Shown here one piece after another: positions 57,404-64,000 of a stretch of 64,000 nt of DNA (its first letter is position 1; every line of letters begins with the position of its first letter). Made by a program: the position numbers and the translations under genes. Origin of the DNA: Opitutaceae bacterium (GTDB taxonomy: Bacteria > Verrucomicrobiota > Verrucomicrobiia > Opitutales > Opitutaceae); NCBI GenBank assembly GCA_015075305.1, contig JABTUS010000003.1, forward strand, positions 124,001 through 188,000. Reading direction: 5' to 3'. Under the pieces are notes generated by a model. It worked only from the letters and a program-made list of their open reading frames with translations. It made no database searches and was not told the origin of the DNA.

Positions 57404-58279
57404 ATGACCACGATCACGATTGAGGAAGTCTGCCAGAAGGCGCTCCGGCTGCCGTGCTCCCCCGTGCTGCTGCCGCGCATCATTGAGGTGATGGAGCGGG
57501 AGGATGCGTCGATCGCGGAGCTGGAGAAGATCATCTGCATGGATCCGGTTCTCGCCAGTTCCACCCTTCGGCTCGCCAATTCCGCCTACTTTGCCTCGGG
57601 CAGCGCCAGGGTGGACCGGCTGGACGAGGCGATCCACAGGCTGGGGCTCACGGAAATCTACCGGCTGGCGGCGCTTTCGCTCGCGGGCAGATGGATGGCC
57701 CTGGATGCCGATGGTTATCGATGGGAGGCGGGGGACTCCTGCCGGCTGGCGCTGGTGACGGCGGTTGCCGCGGAATACCTGGCCGAGACAATGGGAGCGC
57801 TGGATCCGCGCTCGGCCTACACGGCGGGACTCGTCCACGAGGTGGGGAAACTGGCGGTTGCGTATTCATGTGGTGAATACTTTGGGCGGATTCGTGCGCA
57901 CCAGCAGGAGAAGCGATGCACCTGGCTCAGGGCGGAGAAGGCGGTGCTGGGATTCGACCACGCCGACGTCGGATCGCGGCTGCTCGGGAAGTGGAATTTT
58001 CCGGACAGGCTTGTGGCGGTCGCGACATTCAACCCTCCGACGCATGCGGCGCCGGCGGAGATGCTGCCGCTGATCGTGAATGTGCATGCGGCCAAATACC
58101 TGGCTGTCTCGATGGGCGCGGGAGTTGCGGAGGACGGATTCCTTTTTGAGCTGCATTCGGGCCTGCTGCTGGAATGGGGCTACACGGCGGAGGTTCTCGA
58201 GAAGGCGCTGCCTGAGGTGTTAACCCGATCCAGCCGCCTCCTGCGGGAGAATCTCCTGCACGGTGTATTGAAATTTTGA
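57404..58279 (+). CDS. HDOD domain protein
   Basis: A 291-residue protein starting 11 bp after cheA. The HDOD fold is seen from LPCSPVLLPRIIEVMEREDASIAELEKIICMDPVLASSTLRLANSAYF onward, with AIHRLGLTEIYRLAALSLAG, TAGLVHEVGKLAVAYSCGEYF (the place of the HD pair, here His-Glu), and AVLGFDHADVGSRLLGKWNFPD. HDOD proteins have lost the phosphohydrolase HD residues and act as signalling or regulatory partners. Transcribed with cheA, so it probably takes part in the same circuit. Confidence 0.88.
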   Translation: MTTITIEEVCQKALRLPCSPVLLPRIIEVMEREDASIAELEKIICMDPVLASSTLRLANSAYFASGSARVDRLDEAIHRLGLTEIYRLAALSLAGRWMALDADGYRWEAGDSCRLALVTAVAAEYLAETMGALDPRSAYTAGLVHEVGKLAVAYSCGEYFGRIRAHQQEKRCTWLRAEKAVLGFDHADVGSRLLGKWNFPDRLVAVATFNPPTHAAPAEMLPLIVNVHAAKYLAVSMGAGVAEDGFLFELHSGLLLEWGYTAEVLEKALPEVLTRSSRLLRENLLHGVLKF

Positions 58280-58407
58280 CGCGGGACACGGCTGTGGGCC
58301 GCTCAAGTGAGCGGACAAAATGCCGATAGGAGAATCAACCCACGGGGCTCCGGTTCAGGACCCGGACCACCCCTGCAGGTTGTTTCATAGTGTGTGTTTG
58401 TGTGGCT

Positions 58408-58445
58408 AACCGGCCGGGTGTCTTCATCCGGCCGGTTATTATTTT
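58408..58445 (+). terminator. Intrinsic terminator after cheA/HDOD
   Basis: AACCGGCCGG (58408-58417), 10-nt loop, CCGGCCGGTT (58428-58437), then ATTATTTT. A perfect 10-bp stem 129 bp after the HDOD stop, in the gap before the convergent sensor-kinase gene. Confidence 0.8.
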
Positions 58446-58492
58446 GCAGGCTGGACGCCGCGATGCCCCGTGGGGCGGGCCGGTGGCGGCTG

Positions 58493-60556
58493 TCAGACCA
58501 ACTGGTCCGCGGGCTGCGTCACAGCCCTGCTGTTGCGGCGGATGGCACCGAGCAGTTCGCCGATGCGGATGGGCTTTCGCAGCACCTCGGCGGCGCCGAG
58601 GCTGCGGAGTTCGTCCAGGATGGCTGAGGTGATGTACCCACTGAGCACGACTACGGAAACGCTTATGCCGTCCCTCGCGAGTGCGGCGAGCAGGTCGCGG
58701 CCGCCGAGGTTTGGCATGTTGAGATCGGTGACCACCAGGTCGTAAAGCGTGGGTTCCAGCCGGATCAGTGCGAGCGCGGCCGCACCGTCCGTCGCCACGG
58801 TCACGCGGTGCCCGGAGCGTTCAAGGCCGAGCTTCAGGGCGCTCGCAACCATGTCATCGTCCTCGGCGAGGAGCACGTGCCGGCCGGGGCCCGCGGCCTC
58901 GAGAGCCGACTGGGCGGACGCGGGTTGCGGCGTGTTCACGGGCTTGGGACTCGGCAGGTAGACGCGGAATGTCGTTCCCTCTCCCTGGGTGCTTTCGAAC
59001 TGCATCCAGCCTCCGAGGGCCTGGACGCTTTTGCGCGTGATGGCGAGTCCGAGCCCGGTGGCTTTTCCGTGATTCTTGGTGCTGAAGAAGGGTTCAAAGA
59101 GCCTCTGCTGCACCGCCTCGGACATTCCGGAGCCTGTATCGCTGATTTCGATGCACTGGCATGGCCGCGGCAGGCCGGGAGTCCGGCCACCCAGGCTGCG
59201 GTCCAGAGCCATCAGCGTGGAGGTGCCGATCCGGATCACCGGCCGCCACTCGGCCGGGGCCTTGGGAAGCCTTTCCATCACGGCATCGCGTGCATTGGAA
59301 AGGAGGTTGATGACGATCTGGGTGATCAGGGTCGGCTGCAGCGGCAGGGGAGGGAGGTCGGGGGCGAGGAGGACGATCACGCGGATGCGGGAGTCCAGTG
59401 TACGGCGAAGGAGTTCCACCGTGTCCTGCACATGGGGGTTCAGCGGCTGCCAGACCGCCACCTCCGAGTCGGTGTTTCGACCGAGCGCCAGGATTCTCTG
59501 GCCGAGCCCGATGGCCTGGGTGACGGCACCCCGGATGGGTTTGACCTGATCCCGAAGGCCGGGAAACTCCCGATTGGAATTTTCGAGCAGGTCGAGGTGA
59601 ATGATGGCGGGAGTGAAGAGGTGATTCAGCTCCTGGGCGAGGCCGCAGGCGAGCTGTCCCATGGAGTCCAGTCGCTGAAGCTGGCGCATCTGGGCCTCGA
59701 GATCCGAGCGTGCGGTCATGTCCTGGACAAACGAAGTCATGCCGGTCAGGGATCCTCTCGAATCAAGATCGGCCATCAGCAGCCATTCGCAGACCACCCG
59801 GGTTCCGTCGGTGCGCGTGTGGGCGTGCTGCGCGCGGTGGTGGGTGCGTTCGATCTGAACCTGCCTCCAGTCGGCCTCGATCGCCGCGCGTTCATTGATG
59901 GGGAAGAGCAGATCCAGGCCGTTCTGCCCGATGGCGGCGGAGCCTGGGATGTTGAAGATGGCCTCCGCCGCAGGATTCCAGGAAAGGATTTTGAAGTCAC
60001 TGTCCCATGTGATGAATCCCGCGGGTGACTGGCGGACCTGGAAGGCCAGGTTCCTTTCCGCGTCGCACAGTGCGGATTCCGCCGCGATTTGCGCGGTCAT
60101 GTCGATGGCGCAGCCGAGGAGACCGACGACCTTGTCGCCCGAGCGCACGGGTGTGATTACGGCTTCAAAATGACGCGCGCCCTCGGGCTCGGCGGTGATG
60201 AACCGGTAGCTCACCCGTTCTCCGGAAAAGGCGCGGTGAATGGCGGACTCCCAGACGGCAAACGACTCCGGAGTCTGTATGTGGCTGCATTCGGCCGGCG
60301 TCCTGCCGATGAAGCCGTCGCCGCGTCGCGCTCTGGCGGCGCGATTGAACAGACAGAACCGGCCCGATTCATCGATGGCCCAGCATTCGTAGGGGAGATC
60401 CTCGAGATGGTTCTGGAGATGGAGCTGGCTGGCCAGGCGTGCGGACATGTGCATGTCGATGGCCCGGCGCCGGGCCGCCGACCTCAGCCAGGCCACACCC
60501 GCCGCCAGGATGGCCGCGAAGGAGAAGAGAATCAGGAGGTATGCGTAGGTGGGCAT
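58493..60556 (-). CDS. Membrane PAS hybrid histidine-kinase-like protein lacking the H-box His
   Basis: A 687-residue protein. TM near residues 3-25, then PAS 1 (about 50-155) and PAS 2 (about 165-285). The dimerisation helix reads SMGQLACGLAQELNHLF: the phosphoacceptor His of the usual AHxxNN is Gln308 (CAG codon). The ATPase domain is intact (NLLSNARDAV with Asn421, DTGSGMSE, FFSTK, GLGLAI). The C-terminal receiver has Asp611 (VVTDLNMPN) and Lys661 (LRKP). It may accept phosphate from elsewhere or act by ATP-dependent conformation. It starts 9 bp after cheD on the same strand. Confidence 0.9.
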   Translation of the reverse strand: MPTYAYLLILFSFAAILAAGVAWLRSAARRRAIDMHMSARLASQLHLQNHLEDLPYECWAIDESGRFCLFNRAARARRGDGFIGRTPAECSHIQTPESFAVWESAIHRAFSGERVSYRFITAEPEGARHFEAVITPVRSGDKVVGLLGCAIDMTAQIAAESALCDAERNLAFQVRQSPAGFITWDSDFKILSWNPAAEAIFNIPGSAAIGQNGLDLLFPINERAAIEADWRQVQIERTHHRAQHAHTRTDGTRVVCEWLLMADLDSRGSLTGMTSFVQDMTARSDLEAQMRQLQRLDSMGQLACGLAQELNHLFTPAIIHLDLLENSNREFPGLRDQVKPIRGAVTQAIGLGQRILALGRNTDSEVAVWQPLNPHVQDTVELLRRTLDSRIRVIVLLAPDLPPLPLQPTLITQIVINLLSNARDAVMERLPKAPAEWRPVIRIGTSTLMALDRSLGGRTPGLPRPCQCIEISDTGSGMSEAVQQRLFEPFFSTKNHGKATGLGLAITRKSVQALGGWMQFESTQGEGTTFRVYLPSPKPVNTPQPASAQSALEAAGPGRHVLLAEDDDMVASALKLGLERSGHRVTVATDGAAALALIRLEPTLYDLVVTDLNMPNLGGRDLLAALARDGISVSVVVLSGYITSAILDELRSLGAAEVLRKPIRIGELLGAIRRNSRAVTQPADQLV

Positions 60557-60565
60557 GGTGCGTTC

Positions 60566-61087
60566 TCACGCCAGCGAGTAGAGTTCCGTCCGATCCGGCG
60601 TTTTCAAAGTGAGGTTGCCCGTGGCCAGTTCGAGGTGAACCGTGCGATTGACGTTTCCGCCGAGGTCTTCCCCGCAGATCGCGATCTGGTAGACGCCGAG
60701 GATTTTCCGCACCGACGCCTCGTTGCGCTCTCCAATCCTGAAGGGATCCGTGCCGTTCAGAACACTCGCGCCTCCGGCGAGAAAGGTCCGGATGCGATGG
60801 CGCTCGAGCTTGATTCCCGAAAGGGAGCGGAAGAAAATCGGCAGTCCGGTGTCTGCGAACATCGCCGGCTGTTTCGCCGCCTTGTCCGGCGAAATGAGGG
60901 AATCCGGAAGCATGATGTGCAGAATGCCGCCGGCCTTCACCACCGGATCATAGGAGATGACGCCCACACAGGATCCAAGCGCATAGGTGCTCAGTGTCAC
61001 CTGGGGATTGTTTGAGACCGCAAGGTCGCCGACGCCGATGATGACGCGCTGGGCGAAGAGTGCGGGAATGGAGGGGGCTCCGGCCAT
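60566..61087 (-). CDS. cheD: Chemoreceptor glutamine deamidase CheD
   Basis: A 173-residue enzyme that converts receptor glutamines to glutamates before methylation, and in many species binds CheC. Catalytic residues are intact: Cys40 in YALGSCVGVISYD, His57 in AGGILHIMLPDS, and Thr34, with the same spacings (6 and 17) as Thr21/Cys27/His44 in the Thermotoga enzyme. LAGGASVLNG and RIGERNEASVRKIL complete the fold. No cheC, cheR or cheB was found in the window. Cotranscribed with the hybrid kinase-like gene. Confidence 0.95.
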   Translation of the reverse strand: MAGAPSIPALFAQRVIIGVGDLAVSNNPQVTLSTYALGSCVGVISYDPVVKAGGILHIMLPDSLISPDKAAKQPAMFADTGLPIFFRSLSGIKLERHRIRTFLAGGASVLNGTDPFRIGERNEASVRKILGVYQIAICGEDLGGNVNRTVHLELATGNLTLKTPDRTELYSLA

Positions 61088-61310
61088 CGAAATCTAGCGA
61101 TCCCTGCACCTTGCGTCCCTGGGGAGCGCAGCGCAGCACGAGGCTGAATGTGGAATTGGGACGCAATCGTCCATATCGATATCTACGGTTCCCCAAGGGT
61201 TGAACTTGAGCCACGCCCGGGTATTTCCCCCCGCGTGCGGGTGGATTTCCCGGAGCGGGCATTGCCCGTCGTTTGCGGTGCCGGCCGGAACTGCGTCGGC
61301 ACCGGCTTGA
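61088..61310. other. Intergenic region upstream of cheD
   Basis: A 223-bp gap between the end of the degenerate HD response-regulator gene and the cheD start on the same strand. It holds a short inverted repeat CGGTGCCG/CGGCACCG (61276-61283, 61297-61304) 7 bp after the regulator stop but no T tract. No other feature was seen; the cheD promoter should lie here. Confidence 0.45.
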
Positions 61311-62585
61311 TCAGGAGTAAACCAGCAGACGCTGGCTTATCGGCGTCATGAGATTGTGGTTCCTGATTTTCGAAATCGTGCTCGCATTGAGCGTCTGTCC
61401 CTCGCTGACCAGCAGCAGGCCGTGCGGACTGTAGAGTCCATTCGCGAGGATCATGCCCGGCTGGAGCTCATCGAGCAGGATCTCACTCACCTTGCGGGGC
61501 AGTTGAAGCAGGTGCGTGACCTTGAGAAAGAGCCGCACCGCCTCGGGATCCAATGCCGTTCCCGATTGCGCGAGCACGGCCTCGATGCCCTGATCCTTGG
61601 GCAGGCCGCTTTCGACGAAGCAGACGGCGACGGCGAGACAGCGGGCCGTCCACGGTATGGACTCCCGGGAGAGGCGGTCGGGATAACCGGTTCCGTCAAA
61701 ACGCTCGTGGTGGGCGCGAATCGTCTCGCCGACCTCCGGATGACTGTCGACGTAGGACGCCAGTGTCTGGCTGAAAACCGGGTGGGAGTTGATGGTGAGC
61801 CGGTCGGGCTCGCTCAGCTTCTCAGGATGCGTGCGGAACAGTCTCAGGGTGTCCCGGGGAATGCCTATCAAGCCGAGGTCGCACAACCATGCGCTCGCCT
61901 TCAGGATCCGCTTTTCCCTCTCGTTGAAATGCTCGGTGTCGGCCATCTTTCGCGCGATTTCAACCATCGCCTTGGTCTGGCCCGCTAGATACGGATCGAA
62001 GGTGCTGAGAATGCGGCTGCAGAGTTCGAGCGAGCGATCGTAGCTCGTCGAGAGCTCCCGATTCGCGACCGCAAGCGCCGCCTTCTGCTCCTCCAGATTC
62101 CTGATCTGGCTGGAGAGCGCGGCGTTCGCGATGGTGAGCTGCTCATTGAGGCGGCTGGCTTCGGCGTGAAGCCGTTCATTTTCCGTGACGAGCTGGTGGC
62201 GGGAGATGGCGTTCCTGACCGTGGCGGAAAGTTCCTCCCTGAGCCACGGTTTCGCCACAAAGCGGAAAATCTCACCCTTGTTGATCGCGTCGATGATCGT
62301 CGGCAGCGACAGAACGGCCGTGATGAGAATGCGCGAGGCGAGAGGATTGAATTTCCGGGATTCGATCAGGAAATCGAGTCCGAGCATTTCCGGCATGCGC
62401 TGGTCGGAAATGATGACGGCGAACTGCCGCGTGCGGAGAACCTCGAGCGCCTTCAGTGGATTGTCGCACGCGACCACCTGATACTTCTCGCGCTCGAGCG
62501 TGTCCCGAAGCGCCGCGAGCACTATCGGCTCATCATCGACGATGAGCACGGAGCTGCCGACAGGCGTCGTGGATGGCGGGGTCAT
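61311..62585 (-). CDS. Response regulator with degenerate HD-GYP-type output domain
   Basis: A 424-residue protein. The receiver is intact (Asp61 in IISDQRMPEM, Lys112 in FVAKPW). A coiled linker covers about 125-185. The output domain follows HD-GYP order, but key positions differ: AGQTKAM has Gln203 where a conserved His sits, WLCDLGLIGIP has Cys235 instead of the HD-motif His and Leu239 for Lys, and ARCLAVAVCF has Val where the last Asp is. HHERFDGTGYP (292-302) is kept. c-di-GMP hydrolysis is therefore unlikely. The start overlaps the stop of the upstream kinase-like gene (ATGA at 62582-62585), so the two are coupled. Confidence 0.88.
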   Translation of the reverse strand: MTPPSTTPVGSSVLIVDDEPIVLAALRDTLEREKYQVVACDNPLKALEVLRTRQFAVIISDQRMPEMLGLDFLIESRKFNPLASRILITAVLSLPTIIDAINKGEIFRFVAKPWLREELSATVRNAISRHQLVTENERLHAEASRLNEQLTIANAALSSQIRNLEEQKAALAVANRELSTSYDRSLELCSRILSTFDPYLAGQTKAMVEIARKMADTEHFNEREKRILKASAWLCDLGLIGIPRDTLRLFRTHPEKLSEPDRLTINSHPVFSQTLASYVDSHPEVGETIRAHHERFDGTGYPDRLSRESIPWTARCLAVAVCFVESGLPKDQGIEAVLAQSGTALDPEAVRLFLKVTHLLQLPRKVSEILLDELQPGMILANGLYSPHGLLLVSEGQTLNASTISKIRNHNLMTPISQRLLVYS

Positions 62586-64000
62586 GGAATGCGAAGCAGT
62601 TTTGCGAGCGCGTCCACAGCGTCCGGTTCCCTCGTGCCAGCCGGGAGAAACAGGTCAACCTGCGCCCGCAGGGCGCCCGTCTGCGCGCCGGCCTGGCTCG
62701 AAAGGTGCAGCGCGAGCCGGAGTCCCGGGTGATCACGGCGCAGCTCGGCAAGGAAGACGCGCAGGGAGGTGTCCGGTTCATCCTGGCTCACGAAAACAAA
62801 GTCCAGCCTGGCTCCCTCCTCGCGCAGGTGGCGCCGCGCGTGTTCGAGGGTCGCGATGGTGCGAATCGACCAGTCCCGTGAACGAAGCGCGTCCACCATC
62901 GGGCCTTCGTCAGTCATGTCCCGCTCGAAATACAATCCGCGAATCGTGCGCGGGATGGCGGCCTCGCCTGGGATTGTCGGGGCGGAATGGTCGAGATCGA
63001 CCAGGGGAAGGACGAGCGCGATCTCGGTCCCGCGTCCGGCAGTGCTGCGGGCGGCAATCGTCCCCCCGCAGGATTCGGCAAAGAGCCGCGCGTGATAGAG
63101 TCCGAGTCCGGTGCCGCGCGCGGCATCCTTCGTGGTGAAGAAGGGATCGAAAATGCGCTCCAGGTGCGCCGGGAGGATCCCCATTCCATTGTCCGAAAAG
63201 GTGAGCATCACGGAATGGGTCTGAAGCGGCGGCACCGCGGGACTCGAACCCGGCGCGGGAGTCTGTCCGGCTGCAAGGGCGTGCAGCGCGATCCTGATGT
63301 CACCCGGACCGCGCAGCGCGTCGCGCGCATTCATCGCGAGATTCACCAGGGTCTGGCGGAACGCCGTCTCGTCGATGTAGACCGGCCATTCGCCGTCCTC
63401 CAGCGGACCGGCGAGCTGTGCGCCGCGTGGCAGGATGACCTTGAGCAGGTCGAGCTGCTCGCGCACGATTCGTCCGAGATTGACATACGTTTTTTCCCCG
63501 GAGGATTCACGGTTCAATTCGAGGATCTTCCGAAGCAGGCGCTGGGCCTGGCCGGCGTTCTCCTTGATGAGACCGAGGCCGTCCCGCAGGGGGTGACGGT
63601 TTGGCAGCGTGTTGTGATAGAGTTCACTCAGCGAAAAGATGCCGGTCATCACATTGCTGTAGTCCTGGAGCAGGCCGGTCGTGAGGGTTGAGAGTGACTC
63701 CTTCCATGCCCGGCTGTTCAGCCGGTGCTCGGCGATCTTCTGCCTCGTGATGTCGAGCCAGATGCCCTCGTGTCCCAGAAGGAGGCCGTCAGCGGTCCGC
63801 ACCGGGGTGCGGATGTCGAGCAGGTAGAGATAGGTTCCGGACTGGGGATTCAGGATGCGGTAGACCTGGGAAAAGGGTCGCTGCGCCGTGCGGTTGCGTT
63901 CGAGTTCGGCGTGAAAGGCGCGTTCGTCCGCCTCGTGGATCAGGCGCAGGAATGGCTGGCCGTTCTTCGCCAGAGGCTGTGGATGAATGCCGACGAGCGA
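62582..64000 (-). CDS. PAS histidine-kinase-like protein lacking the H-box His, with pseudo-receiver (5' truncated by window)
   Basis: The frame is open to the window edge, so the N-terminus is missing. Visible: the end of a PAS domain (FPQGNKALPQ-like through YLYLLDIRTPVRTADGLLLGHEG), then the helix STLTTGLLQDYSNVMTGI, in which Gln replaces the phosphoacceptor His of AHDFNN. The ATPase domain is intact (LVNLAMNARDAL, FSDNGMGI, DPFFTTKD, GTGLGLYHA). The C-terminal ~125 residues look like a receiver that has lost the Asp (FVFVSQDEP) and the Lys (LFLPAG). The stop overlaps the next gene's start by 4 nt. Likely a partner of that response regulator. Confidence 0.85.
   Translation of the reverse strand, partial: SLVGIHPQPLAKNGQPFLRLIHEADERAFHAELERNRTAQRPFSQVYRILNPQSGTYLYLLDIRTPVRTADGLLLGHEGIWLDITRQKIAEHRLNSRAWKESLSTLTTGLLQDYSNVMTGIFSLSELYHNTLPNRHPLRDGLGLIKENAGQAQRLLRKILELNRESSGEKTYVNLGRIVREQLDLLKVILPRGAQLAGPLEDGEWPVYIDETAFRQTLVNLAMNARDALRGPGDIRIALHALAAGQTPAPGSSPAVPPLQTHSVMLTFSDNGMGILPAHLERIFDPFFTTKDAARGTGLGLYHARLFAESCGGTIAARSTAGRGTEIALVLPLVDLDHSAPTIPGEAAIPRTIRGLYFERDMTDEGPMVDALRSRDWSIRTIATLEHARRHLREEGARLDFVFVSQDEPDTSLRVFLAELRRDHPGLRLALHLSSQAGAQTGALRAQVDLFLPAGTREPDAVDALAKLLRIP

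Overview
The window is about 64 kb of GC-rich bacterial chromosome that is densely coded on both strands. I infer a member of the Verrucomicrobiota, most likely Opitutaceae-like. The reasons are the adjacent PSD1 (planctomycete-type cytochrome c/DUF1549/DUF1553) and Tat-exported DUF1501 proteins, two very large TonB-dependent receptors of the kind expanded in that group, secreted single-heme and azurin-like proteins, a membrane pyrophosphatase, and the general codon and GC style. No rRNA, tRNA, CRISPR array, insertion sequence or phage gene was recognised.

Layout. 1-5 kb: end of a PEP-mutase/isocitrate-lyase family gene, a small HExxH protein, pyridoxal kinase (pdxY), and a large polytopic membrane protein. 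5-10 kb: the PSD1/DUF1501 pair. 9.6-11.8 kb: divergent alkylation-repair genes, ogt and an Ada-AraC-AlkA fusion, with a 12-bp perfect inverted repeat between them. 11.8-15.4 kb: a membrane protein and two methyltransferases. 15.4-23 kb: TonB receptor 1, a secreted protein coupled by ATGA overlap to a propeller-azurin fusion, and a secreted single-CXXCH protein. 23-25 kb: ldhA and ung. 25-27.6 kb: a stand-alone TonB C-terminal protein and a methyl-accepting chemotaxis protein behind a good sigma70-type promoter. 27.6-29 kb: a RES/Xre-type toxin-antitoxin pair. 29-34 kb: a coiled-coil membrane protein, a small protein, a peptidoglycan amidase, gamma-glutamyltransferase and a VapBC pair. 34-42.6 kb: a membrane pyrophosphatase, a glycosyltransferase, a fatty acid desaturase, a WD40 protein, pyruvate kinase and a metallo-beta-lactamase-fold hydrolase. 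42.7-44.2 kb: a PTPS/QueD homologue and folE2. 44.4-49.7 kb: a sugar-catabolic group (FGGY kinase, class II aldolase, aldolase-dehydrogenase fusion) with a fluoride channel gene (crcB) inserted in it. 49.8-54.5 kb: DUF2062, a lower-GC TonB receptor and a sugar-nucleotide epimerase. 54.6-64 kb: a chemotaxis/signalling block.

The signalling block is the most unusual part. It holds cheW, cheA, an HDOD protein and cheD with intact motifs. It also holds two histidine-kinase-like proteins in which the phosphoacceptor His of the H-box is Gln, a pseudo-receiver lacking its Asp, and a response regulator whose HD-GYP-type output domain has lost at least four metal or catalytic residues while its receiver Asp is intact. 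ATP-binding motifs of both kinases are preserved. This looks like a set of signalling proteins kept for binding and conformational roles rather than for phosphotransfer or c-di-GMP hydrolysis. That interpretation is inference; the substitutions are read directly from the DNA.
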